DNA of 64,000 nucleotides from Hyphomicrobiales bacterium (GTDB taxonomy: Bacteria > Pseudomonadota > Alphaproteobacteria > Parvibaculales > Parvibaculaceae). How positions within the stretch are numbered: the stretch's first letter is position 1; each line of letters starts with the position of its first letter. The notes beneath the pieces were generated by a model. The model saw only the letters and a list, made by a program, of their open reading frames with translations. It was not told where the DNA came from and searched no databases. The DNA lies in contig WGND01000003.1 in NCBI GenBank assembly GCA_016124805.1, forward strand, positions 1 through 64,000, given 5' to 3'. This document shows positions 29,001-35,775 of this stretch, piece by piece. The translations under genes and the position numbers were made by a program.

Positions 29001-29286
29001 CAACTCCATCCTGCTGGTGGATTTCATCGGCCATAAGCGGGCGGCGGGGGCTGAATTGCGCGAAGCCCTGCTGGAAGCAGGGGCTGTGCGTTTCCGTCCG
29101 ATTGCACTGACGGCAGGGGCGGCCATTATCGGCGCGGCCTTCATCATGACCGATCCGATTTTTCAGGGCCTTGCGATTTCAATGGTGTTTGGCCTGTTTG
29201 CCTCAACGGCACTGACCCTGCTCGTCATCCCGGCTGTCTATGTTGTGCTTCGGGATGACGGCAAGGGCTTTGGCAAGATGGGTTAG
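26059..29286 (+). CDS. RND efflux permease, RND-2
   Basis: A 1075-residue RND pump. The N-terminus LTKTFIRSPLTPLILVAAMAMGMVALISLPREEEPQISVP is typical of the group found next to DUF2892 and rhodanese genes. The central-helix motif FSIGILVDDAIVVVENIVRHW carries the two adjacent Asp residues of the proton relay. A second repeat follows with SMIGFIALAGIIVRNSILLVDFI. It is only modestly related to RND-1, so the two are not a recent duplication. The substrate is unknown; the sulfur-linked neighbours hint at a thiol, persulfide or oxidised-sulfur load (inference). Confidence 0.92.
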   Translation: MKLGVSGFLTKTFIRSPLTPLILVAAMAMGMVALISLPREEEPQISVPMVDIMVSTNGYSAQDAVELITKPLEDIVKGINGVEHVYSTTQDDQVLVTARFLVGTDEDTALLRVHEKIRAHITALPYGIPEPVIVGKGINDVAIVVVTLTAKPAAATRWDDNGLQQVARELQHELMKVENVGATYIVGGSANQIRVEPDPERLALYGVTLNQLVDKLRNANRSLNAGRFTQANETAQVVAGETLQGVPDIGLLLLTSRDGRPVYVKDVANVRVGGAESPARAWNIVVDDKGTLVAQPAVSIGFAKRKGANAVTVAEDLRTRLESVKGRLIPDDVAVSVTRDYGETATEKADELLFHLALATISIVVLITLAIGWREGAVVFVIIPTTILLTLFASWLMGYTINRVSLFALIFSIGILVDDAIVVVENIVRHWHMRGEKSLIESATEAVAEVGNPTIIATMTIIVALLPMMFVSGMMGPYMSPIPANASMAMIFSFFVAVIITPWLLLKIAGGRFEKGHGGSAGHGHEFGVMERLYLRIARPLLTGRRNAKRFLIIVGVATVAVCLLFVTKSVTVKLLPFDNKSELQVVVDLPEGSTREATERFLMAASERLKDLPELVSIQAYAGTAAPFNFNGLVRHYYLRDRPEQGDLQINLTQKGERSRESHDIALDVRARLADMPKAEGTYVRVVEVPPGPPVMATLLAEIYGPDEAARRDVARKVEAAFRQVDFVTDVDTTFHKPGPRLRFLIDQESLEYHGVEEQAVYDTIASIVGGVDIGFSQKGNGAKPYEIVLKLPRRDMSMSEKILSTPLPAGGTAREGRNVELGDVVSLREEPGSYPLYRHNGRAAEMVMADVAGSYESPVYGMMAVGDKLDAMTWAAGEKPEVLPHGQPLDETKNSLLWDGEWEVTYITFRDMGAAFAVAILGIYLLVVAQFGSFRLPLVILIPVPLTLIGIIPGHWLFGAAFSATSMIGFIALAGIIVRNSILLVDFIGHKRAAGAELREALLEAGAVRFRPIALTAGAAIIGAAFIMTDPIFQGLAISMVFGLFASTALTLLVIPAVYVVLRDDGKGFGKMG

Positions 29287-29292
29287 GTGGGG

Positions 29293-29610
29293 TCAGTGCT
29301 CGACGGCCAGGCCCGCCTTCTTCCAGGCTTCAATCCCCCCATCAAGATAGAAGGCGTCGCAGACGCCGGCGCAGTTGCTGAGCCTGTCGGCATTCTGCTG
29401 GGTGCGCATGCCGCCCTTGCAATGATAGACGACCTGCTTGCCGGTCACGTCGCTGATGTCGGCCGGCAAAATGGTCGATAGCGGGACAAGCTTGGCGCCG
29501 GCAATGCGTTCAACGGCTGTCTCATTGGGCTCGCGAATATCGACGAGCACGCAGTCGCCCTTGGCGAGCCATTCCTGCACGGTTTTTACATCAACTGGTT
29601 TCAGGGACAT
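29293..29610 (-). CDS. Single-domain rhodanese (YgaP-like)
   Basis: A 105-residue rhodanese. The catalytic loop C64-KGGMR-T (VYHCKGGMRTQQN) carries the persulfide Cys and the loop Arg69. The N-terminal DIREPNE and C-terminal DGGIEAWKKAG motifs are present. It has no signal peptide, so it is cytosolic. It belongs to the same subgroup as the rhodanese half of YgaP; the membrane half is encoded at 24773-24973. It is convergent with RND-2 (6 bp gap) and transcribed from a promoter with the palindrome at 29658-29673. Confidence 0.93.
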   Translation of the reverse strand: MSLKPVDVKTVQEWLAKGDCVLVDIREPNETAVERIAGAKLVPLSTILPADISDVTGKQVVYHCKGGMRTQQNADRLSNCAGVCDAFYLDGGIEAWKKAGLAVEH

Positions 29611-29657
29611 GGGGGACCTCTCCTGGATGTTATTGGTTCAAGGATTTTCCCCAATAT

Positions 29658-29673
29658 ATTAGTAAATACTAAT
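29658..29673. promoter_or_regulatory. RND-2 cassette palindrome, right copy
   Basis: ATTAGTA-AA-TACTAAT, perfect seven-base arms, 48 bp upstream of the rhodanese start codon. It is related 13/16 to the site at 25027-25042 read in reverse. Probable operator for the rhodanese gene. Confidence 0.6.
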
Positions 29674-29692
29674 TATACAAGATGAATCCCTT

Positions 29693-29711
29693 GATAATGC
29701 AATTCATTCTC
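29693..29711. promoter_or_regulatory. Fur-like box upstream of the porin
   Basis: GATAATGCAATTCATTCTC matches the classical 19-bp Fur consensus (GATAATGATAATCATTATC) at 15 positions. It sits between the rhodanese operator and the porin promoter. The right part, ATTCATTCTCAGT, is identical over 13 bp to 3875-3887 upstream of katG. Alphaproteobacterial Fur/Mur/Irr sites vary, so the exact regulator is uncertain. Confidence 0.45.
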
Positions 29712-29737
29712 AGTATTAATATGAAATACTGGAGTCT

Positions 29738-29767
29738 TTGGTATGTTATAATATACCAATATGGTAT
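29738..29767 (+). promoter_or_regulatory. Porin promoter embedded in nested palindromes
   Basis: TTGGTAT-N8-ATACCAA (29738-29759) overlaps ATACCA-ATA-TGGTAT (29753-29767), giving three GGTAT half-sites. A perfect TATAAT at 29747-29752 lies in the first spacer. No good -35 is found 16-18 bp upstream, suggesting an activator-dependent promoter. About 120 nt of A/T-rich leader separates it from the porin start. Confidence 0.55.
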
Positions 29768-29884
29768 CCTGATCCGGCAATGGTGCTTTTAAGTCTTAAT
29801 TGCATTATTGCCTTGCAAAAGACGTCAGGCTGTCATTTTGTATTTTTGTTACTAATAATTCAATTTATATCGAGGGGAAGACCG

Positions 29885-31030
29885 ATGCGTCTTGTGCGTA
29901 AAACGAAACGAGCCTCCACCATCAGGGTGATTGCCTTTGGCAGCGCGATGGCGGGGCTCACTATGGGGTGGGCCGGGCAGGCTCAGGCTGACGACGAGCT
30001 GACGTTTGAGGGCGGGTTGACCGGGATCTATCAGGCGGCAAGCGATGACCGTGTTGATCCCGAGGCGTCGCTATCCGGCGATCTTTTCATTCGCCAGTCA
30101 TTCGGGAGCTGGGCGATCAATGGTCATCTGGAAGGCAGCACGACGCCGCGCGTGAATGGGGTCAATGCGCTTATTCCCGGCGCGAACGCAGACAGTGGCT
30201 CGTCTGTGAACAGCCGTGACAAGGGTCGTGTGCAGCTTTCGGAGCTCTATCTCGAATATGGCATCGAAGGCTTCAGCGCTGTTGCGGGTCTGATCGACGC
30301 CTCCGGTTTTCTTGACAGCAGCCATGTGGCCAATGATGAGGCCGGTCAGTTCATCAATGGATCGCTCGTCAACAATCCTTCGATTGAATTTCCCGATTAT
30401 ACGCTGGGTGGCGTGATGTCCTTTGAGGGCGCGGGTCTGCGTCCCTCGGTGACGTTGCTTGTCGGCGGCTCGAGCGGCCTTGGTGACAATCCGAGCCGCA
30501 GCTATACGGAACTCGCGCAGCTTGGCACCTCCGGCAAGGGCGTCTTTGCTGCTGCCGAATTTGGCTGGAATGTGGATGAGCTCGGTGAAGACGGCGCCAT
30601 TCGTCTCGGTGTCTGGACCAACACGGCTGACCATACCCGCCTTGATGCCACGGCCACGGATGAGAGCAATCAGGGCATTTATGGTGTTGTTGATGGTACG
30701 GTTTCCGGCTTCGCCTGGAATCTGCGTGCGGGTGCGGCCGATGCGGATGTCTCGCCGGTTGCCTGGTTTGCCGGGGCGGCGGTGGAGCATGCGCTCATGA
30801 CGGATCTGACGGGTGGGCTTGGTGTGACACACACCGCTGCGTCCGATGACCTGGGTGTCGGCTTTTCCGACTCGACACAGGGCGAGCTCTATCTGCGCTA
30901 TAATGTGAGCGAGAATGTGCATGTGACGCCGAGCGTGCAATATGTGACCAATCCGGGCTTTGATGACACGGATACGGTGGTTGATGATTCCGTCTGGGTC
31001 TTCGGTATCCGCCTTGGCTATGATCTCTGA
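29885..31030 (+). CDS. Outer-membrane porin, carbohydrate-selective (OprB-like)
   Basis: A 381-residue protein with an Ala-rich signal peptide ending around residue 35 (GWAGQAQADDEL). It then has alternating amphipathic strands typical of a beta barrel: QLSELYLEYGIEGFSAVAGLID, EFPDYTLGGVMSFEG, and the terminal strand VWVFGIRLGYDL. The region from DLFIRQSFGSW to EGSTTPRV resembles OprB-family carbohydrate porins. GAGGGGAAGA precedes the ATG. It has its own promoter region with a Fur-like site and nested palindromes, and a strong terminator. Permeant not known. Confidence 0.78.
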   Translation: MRLVRKTKRASTIRVIAFGSAMAGLTMGWAGQAQADDELTFEGGLTGIYQAASDDRVDPEASLSGDLFIRQSFGSWAINGHLEGSTTPRVNGVNALIPGANADSGSSVNSRDKGRVQLSELYLEYGIEGFSAVAGLIDASGFLDSSHVANDEAGQFINGSLVNNPSIEFPDYTLGGVMSFEGAGLRPSVTLLVGGSSGLGDNPSRSYTELAQLGTSGKGVFAAAEFGWNVDELGEDGAIRLGVWTNTADHTRLDATATDESNQGIYGVVDGTVSGFAWNLRAGAADADVSPVAWFAGAAVEHALMTDLTGGLGVTHTAASDDLGVGFSDSTQGELYLRYNVSENVHVTPSVQYVTNPGFDDTDTVVDDSVWVFGIRLGYDL

Positions 31031-31054
31031 GCCTTCGTCTTGTTGAGATGCGAG

Positions 31055-31085
31055 AGGCCCGCCAGTTTGTCTGACGGGCCTTTTT
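31055..31085 (+). terminator. Porin terminator
   Basis: AGGCCCGCCAG / CTGACGGGCCT (one mismatch) around TTTGT, then TTTTT, starts 24 nt after the porin stop. Confidence 0.88.
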
Positions 31086-31229
31086 CATGTCTGCGCCAGC
31101 GTGACCAAAAAGGTGCAATGCGCGGGGCGTTGCATGATTTGCCCACCTAAAGGCGGTGTGTCCCTTGTGTCCGGTGCAAGGCTGCCGGATGATCAGCTTT
31201 ATGTATGGCGCTGGTGTGGGAATTTGAAA

Positions 31230-31928
31230 ATGGGACTGAAGGATGAGAGGCCTGCCGCGCGGGTCGCAATCATCATTGCGCGTATCCTGATTGTCCTTTT
31301 CCTCGCACCGGCCCTGCTCATCATGGTCTATGCGGTGGTGCCGCCGCCTGTGACGCCGCTGATGCTGATCCGGGCCGTTGAAGGCTACGGGCTGTCGAAG
31401 GACTGGGTGCCGCTGAGCGAGATTTCACCCCATCTGCAGCGTGCCGTGATTGCATCGGAAGATGCCAAGTTCTGCCAGCATAGCGGTTTTGACTGGGTGG
31501 CCGTTGATAATGCATTTGAGCGTTACCAGAAAGGCCATCGACGGGTGCTGGGGGCAAGCACGATCAGCATGCAGACCTCCAAAAACCTGATGCTGTGGCC
31601 GGGGCGCACTTTCGTGCGCAAGGGCGTGGAAGCCTTTGTGACGGTCTGGCTGGAGGGCATTCTGAGCAAGCACAGGATACTGGAACTCTATCTCAACGTG
31701 ATCGAATGGGGGCCGGGCATTTATGGCGCGGAGGCTGCCGCCCAGCATTATTTCAGGGTGCCCGCATCCGAATTGACGCGCGACCAGGCCGCCCGCCTTG
31801 CCGTGGTGCTGCCCAGCCCGCTGAGCTGGCGACCGGATGCGCCCGGTACATATATCAAGGGGCGCGCCAATGTGATTGCCGCGCGCATGAATGATGTGAC
31901 GCTGGGCGAGGGCACGCCCTGCCCGTGA
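31230..31928 (+). CDS. mtgA: Monofunctional peptidoglycan glycosyltransferase MtgA
   Basis: A 232-residue GT51 enzyme that polymerises lipid II into glycan strands at the inner membrane. One N-terminal membrane helix (about 12-34) is followed by the GT51 motifs: VIASEDAKFCQHSGFDW with the catalytic Glu, GASTISMQTSKNLMLWPGR (variant of GxSTITQQ), and ILELYLNVIEWGPGIYGAEAAAQHYF. The start at 31230 gives the usual family length; in-frame upstream sequence lacks a plausible start. It converges on the Tat-signal gene with no gap. Confidence 0.92.
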   Translation: MGLKDERPAARVAIIIARILIVLFLAPALLIMVYAVVPPPVTPLMLIRAVEGYGLSKDWVPLSEISPHLQRAVIASEDAKFCQHSGFDWVAVDNAFERYQKGHRRVLGASTISMQTSKNLMLWPGRTFVRKGVEAFVTVWLEGILSKHRILELYLNVIEWGPGIYGAEAAAQHYFRVPASELTRDQAARLAVVLPSPLSWRPDAPGTYIKGRANVIAARMNDVTLGEGTPCP

Positions 31929-32423
31929 TCAGGCCGGGTGACTTTCGGTGACTTCAGGCTCGGCGGGTGCCTCGTGTCCCTCACCATGGGGCGCAAGTGA
32001 CAGGGCGGCCAGAATGCAGAGCTCGGCCTCTGTGCGCGAGAGCTGCCAGTTTTCAATTTCCACCATGTCATTTTTGACGAAGTCTTTGCGCACATGGGCG
32101 GCGAGGATTTCATGCATCTGTGCCAAGCTCGATTCAGGCGTCAAGCCCGAGGCGCGAAGCCGCTTGGCGATTTTCTGGCTCATGCCTGCAAGCGATGGAT
32201 GCGCTTTGGTTTCTTCCAGCCAGCGATTGCCAAGGGCGGCGGCTGATTCCGGATTGTTGAGAAGGCCGACCAGCTTTTGGGTCAAGGCGTCGCTGTCGCG
32301 GTTCAGGGTGAGCAGCGATGCGGGGATGGCAGCGGCAGTGAGGCCGATGGCGCCGAGGATCAGAATCTGGCGGCGCGAAATGCCGTCGGCGTGATGGTCT
32401 TTTTCCGAGTCATGATGTTCCAT
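31929..32423 (-). CDS. Tat-signal small partner of the GMC oxidoreductases
   Basis: A 164-residue protein with a twin-arginine signal, SRRQILILGAIGLTAAAIPASLL (about 16-38), after a His/Asp-rich N-terminus. The mature part is helical (TQKLVGLLNNPESAAALGNRWLEETKAHPSL, then WQLSRTEAELCILAAL). I recognise no named family. Its position directly after two GMC genes, and its size, resemble small subunits of membrane gluconate or fructose dehydrogenases, which carry the Tat signal for the flavin subunit. It starts 2 bp after the upstream gene's stop. Function inferred only from context. Confidence 0.65.
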   Translation of the reverse strand: MEHHDSEKDHHADGISRRQILILGAIGLTAAAIPASLLTLNRDSDALTQKLVGLLNNPESAAALGNRWLEETKAHPSLAGMSQKIAKRLRASGLTPESSLAQMHEILAAHVRKDFVKNDMVEIENWQLSRTEAELCILAALSLAPHGEGHEAPAEPEVTESHPA

Positions 32424-32425
32424 GA

Positions 32426-33955
32426 TCAGGCACCTTCTTCGTAAATTGTCTTGATGTGGTCGGCGAGGCGCAGCGCCAGCGCGACGACGGTCAATGTGGG
32501 GTTGATCGTTCCCGAGGTCGTGAAGACGGAGCTGCCCGCGACATAGAGATTGCTCATGCCATGGACCTTGCAGTCCGCATCGACAACGCCGGTGCGCGGG
32601 TCGCTGGTCATGCGCGTCGTGCCCATATGATGGTTGCCCCAGCCTTCGGCTTCTTCCCAGACAGGTTTGGAGGCAAAGAGGATTTTGACGCGCCCTTCAC
32701 CCCAGCGGCCAAAGGCGCGGGCGAGCGTTTCAAAATTGAGGCGCAGATTCTCGCGATCCTCAAAGGTCAGGCGCCAGTCCATGCGGCTGCGCGGCAGACC
32801 AAGCGCATCTTTTTCATCAGACAACGTGACGCGGCTCAGCGGATTGGGCGCCTGTTCGGTGGCGCAGCCTGTGCCGAAGAGGAGGCCGAGATTTTCATCT
32901 GCGCCGCGCGTTGATGTGGTGCTGCGCGTGACATTGAGCATGGCGCGCTCAAGCGGTTCGGTGCCATCGTCGAGCATCGGGTCGCCTGCAGCAATGACGC
33001 GCTTGCGATGGATGGTCATGATGGTGCCCACGCGTTTTTCGCGACGCATATAATCCGGCCCATACATGAAGACACCGCGCACATGGATGTTGCCATAGTC
33101 GACGCGGGCCGGATACCAGGCGGCCATGCTTGATGTGTCGGTGAAAACCATCTGGGCGGGGCCATCAACATGGGGATGTTCCATGAAGAAGCGACCGACA
33201 TTGTCATGGCCATTGCCGAGACCGGCTTTGGCGACAGTGTTGGAGAGCAGCAGCATGCGGGCATTCTCGATGCCGCCTGTTGCCAGAATGCAGGTTTTGG
33301 GGCGGATCTCGAATTTATGCCCCGTCAGCGTCGCCAGCGTCAGGCGTTCAACCGTCCGACCTGTTTCGTCTGGCACGATCTCTGTGACGTTTGAATTCAG
33401 ATAGGTCGTGATGTTGGGCGCGGTGCCGATGTCGTTGCGGTATTTCTGTCCGAAGCGGGTGGGCGGGCTGTAGAGAAAGAAGCGCGTGACGACATCGCCG
33501 CCCGGAAAGGCCATGACCCTGTTCTTGCCGTCATTGGACCAGGCCTCGGCATTGTCGAAGTCATTGGAGCCGAGCTGGCAGACCTCGGTGGCGCGGGCGT
33601 AGAAGGGATCAAGCTGTTTGCGCGTGATGGGCCAGCCGGAATGGGGCACCCAGTCGCGGGCTTCAAAATCGATTTCATCGAGTGGACGGCACCAGCCCCC
33701 CCAGTGATTGGTGCTGCCGCCGAAATAGCGCAGGCGCGATGTATCGATGGGATAGGGCACACCAACAGATTCGCCGTCATAGAGGTTCTGCACTTCGGCA
33801 TCAAAATCAAAGCCGCCGGATTCAATCAGCGTGACGCTGATGCCGCTGCCTGAGAGTTCACGCGCAATGGTAATGCCGGCCGCGCCTGCGCCGATAATGG
33901 CGAGGTCGGTCTCGATGAAGGTGCCGTCAGGCACATTGCGCCCGTCAATGAACAT
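32426..33955 (-). CDS. GMC oxidoreductase, tandem copy 1
   Basis: A 509-residue flavin oxidoreductase. The FAD site is DLAIIGAGAAGITIARELSG near residue 18, followed by RLRYFGGSTNHWGGWCRPLD. Near the C-terminus are GWGNHHMGTTRM, with the active-site His pair, and TINPTLTVVALALRLADHI. It has no signal peptide. It is closely similar along its whole length to the next gene upstream, and shares runs such as HWGGWCRPLD and GLGNGHDNVGR; the pair is a tandem duplication. Probably exported with, or tethered by, the Tat partner. Substrate unknown (alcohol or sugar alcohol). Confidence 0.87.
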   Translation of the reverse strand: MFIDGRNVPDGTFIETDLAIIGAGAAGITIARELSGSGISVTLIESGGFDFDAEVQNLYDGESVGVPYPIDTSRLRYFGGSTNHWGGWCRPLDEIDFEARDWVPHSGWPITRKQLDPFYARATEVCQLGSNDFDNAEAWSNDGKNRVMAFPGGDVVTRFFLYSPPTRFGQKYRNDIGTAPNITTYLNSNVTEIVPDETGRTVERLTLATLTGHKFEIRPKTCILATGGIENARMLLLSNTVAKAGLGNGHDNVGRFFMEHPHVDGPAQMVFTDTSSMAAWYPARVDYGNIHVRGVFMYGPDYMRREKRVGTIMTIHRKRVIAAGDPMLDDGTEPLERAMLNVTRSTTSTRGADENLGLLFGTGCATEQAPNPLSRVTLSDEKDALGLPRSRMDWRLTFEDRENLRLNFETLARAFGRWGEGRVKILFASKPVWEEAEGWGNHHMGTTRMTSDPRTGVVDADCKVHGMSNLYVAGSSVFTTSGTINPTLTVVALALRLADHIKTIYEEGA

Positions 33956-33987
33956 AGATGATTTCCGTCCGTCGAATTTTCTGCCGT

Positions 33988-35514
33988 TTACGATTCAGTA
34001 GCATAGCGATTTGCCAGATGGTCGGATAGGCGAAGGGCCATGGCGAGAAGGGTGAGTGTGGGATTGACGGCGCCGCCCGTCGGGAAAACGGAGCTGCCCG
34101 CGACGTAGAGATTGGCAAGGCCGTGAACCTTGCAATTTTCATCGACCACGCCGTTGCGCGGATTGGTCGAGATGCGGGTGGTGCCCATGTGATGATTGCC
34201 CCAGCCCTGATCTTCACTTTCCCATGTGTCGCGGCGGGCAAAGCCGACACGCACGCGGCCTTCGCCCCACATGCCGATTGCGCGGGCGAGCGCATCAATA
34301 TTCATGCTGAGCGCGTTGTGATCGAAAGCCGACAGCCGCCAGTCGATCACGCTCTGGCGCATGCCGAGCGCGTCGCGCGTCTCGCCCAGCGTGATGCGGC
34401 TGGCCGGATCAGGCGCCTGCTCGGTGGCGCAACTCACGCCAAAGATGCGGGCATCCTCATTCTTCTCTTGCGGCAGCAGATCGATGATCGAGGGTTCAAT
34501 ATCGCGCCAGGGCTGGCCCTCTATATCCATGCCCGGCAGGAAGAGGGGATAGATCGCCATATTGGTGCCGAGTGTTTTCTGGCGGCGCTGATAGTCGGCG
34601 CTGAACATGAAGATGGCGCGCATGGTGGTGTCGCCAATAGGTGTATAGCCGCGATAATAGGGCGGGATGAGATTGGTATCGCGCAGGCCGATGAAAGCGA
34701 TCTGACCGGGCACATGGGGATGTTCCATGAAATAGCGGCCGACATTGTCATGGCCGTTGCCTAGGCCTGCTTTCATGACGCTGTTGGAGGCAAGCAGGAG
34801 GCGGGCATTTTCGATGCCGCCGGTTGCAAGAATTGTCGTGCCCGGTTTGACGATGATGTGGCGTCCGCTCAGCGTGGCAATTTTCAGGGAGCTGACGGCG
34901 CTTGCCTCGGGATTGGCGACGATCCCGGTGACATTGGCATGGAGCAATGTGGTGATATTGGCCGCGTTTTTGATTTCCTGCCGATAGGTCACGCCGAAAC
35001 GGGTGGGCGGGCTGTAGAGAAAATAGCGTGTCAGGACATCGCCGCCGGGCAAAGGCAGAATTTCATTCTTGCCGTCCTCGTGCCAGGTCGCATGATCATC
35101 GAATCGCGGTGTCGGGATCTGGCAGAGCGCGGCGGCGCGATCATAAAAGGGATCGAGCTCAGCCCGCGTGACGGGCCAGCCTGAATGGGGCACCCAGTCG
35201 CGTTTCTGGAAGTCGATGGCATCCAGTGGACGGCACCAGCCGCCCCAATGATTGGTGCTGCCACCAAAATAGCGCAGGCGCGATGTGTCGAGCGGATAGG
35301 GAATGCCGACGCTCTCGCCGTCATAGAGACCCTGCGTTTCGGCATCGAATTCAAGGCCGCCGGATTCAATCAGCAGGACCCTGATCGGCGCGCCATTGAT
35401 CTGGCGGTCGGCAAATTCACGCGCAATCGCGATCCCTGCGGCGCCGGCCCCGATAATGGCGAGGTCGGTTTCAAGGGTTTCACCTTCGGGGAGGGTGCGG
35501 GCGTCAACGAACAT
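33988..35514 (-). CDS. GMC oxidoreductase, tandem copy 2
   Basis: A 508-residue paralogue of the downstream gene, 32 bp away. The FAD site is DLAIIGAGAAGIAIAREFAD, followed by RLRYFGGSTNHWGGWCRPLD. The C-terminal active site is GWGNHHMGTTRI, followed by GAVNPTLTLLAMALRLSDHL. The copies differ most in the middle (about 270-360: RDTNLIPPYYRGYTPIGDTT here), which in this family shapes the substrate pocket, so the two may divide a substrate range. First gene of a three-gene unit (GMC, GMC, Tat partner). The ribosome site is weak. Confidence 0.87.
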   Translation of the reverse strand: MFVDARTLPEGETLETDLAIIGAGAAGIAIAREFADRQINGAPIRVLLIESGGLEFDAETQGLYDGESVGIPYPLDTSRLRYFGGSTNHWGGWCRPLDAIDFQKRDWVPHSGWPVTRAELDPFYDRAAALCQIPTPRFDDHATWHEDGKNEILPLPGGDVLTRYFLYSPPTRFGVTYRQEIKNAANITTLLHANVTGIVANPEASAVSSLKIATLSGRHIIVKPGTTILATGGIENARLLLASNSVMKAGLGNGHDNVGRYFMEHPHVPGQIAFIGLRDTNLIPPYYRGYTPIGDTTMRAIFMFSADYQRRQKTLGTNMAIYPLFLPGMDIEGQPWRDIEPSIIDLLPQEKNEDARIFGVSCATEQAPDPASRITLGETRDALGMRQSVIDWRLSAFDHNALSMNIDALARAIGMWGEGRVRVGFARRDTWESEDQGWGNHHMGTTRISTNPRNGVVDENCKVHGLANLYVAGSSVFPTGGAVNPTLTLLAMALRLSDHLANRYATES

Positions 35515-35775
35515 TCACAGTTTCATTTTGTTGTATGGCCTAGGCTCAAGGCAGTTTGGCAGTATTTGCAGGGAATGAGGGTAATTTAGGGCAGGTTTGT
35601 TTTGCCTGGCCGTGTTTTGGACTGGACCCGGAACGAGGCTCTATGCGAGGTTCTAGCCAATAAAAATTCCCCCCGGCAAAGGGGTGGGTCCCTCGTTTTG
35701 GGGGTCACTCCGGTTTGGGCCGTTTTGCGGCACCAGCCTCCTGTCGGTTGAGGGGACCCCATCGCAAGGAGGATT
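35515..35775 (+). promoter_or_regulatory. Intergenic region and GC-rich leader before the aldehyde dehydrogenase
   Basis: About 260 bp with no gene. It contains GGCAGG..TTTTGCC near 35591 and a GC-rich block at 35668-35765. In that block GGGTCCCTC (35687-35695) can pair with GAGGGGACCC (35750-35759), one bulge, just upstream of the strong AAGGAGG. The shape suggests a structured 5' leader, but it matches no riboswitch class I recognise. Confidence 0.3.

Noticed and set aside
20376-29286. The two RND operons as a recent tandem duplication
   Set aside because: The permeases differ in length, N-terminus and loop sequences and belong to different groups; the adaptors also differ in anchoring. 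They are neighbours, not recent copies.
29770-29795. TGATCC as a possible further RpoE promoter before the porin
   Set aside because: At an 18-bp spacer the -10 position reads TCTTAA; a TAAGTC exists only at 14 bp, so it does not match the two good promoters at 44.3-44.4 kb.
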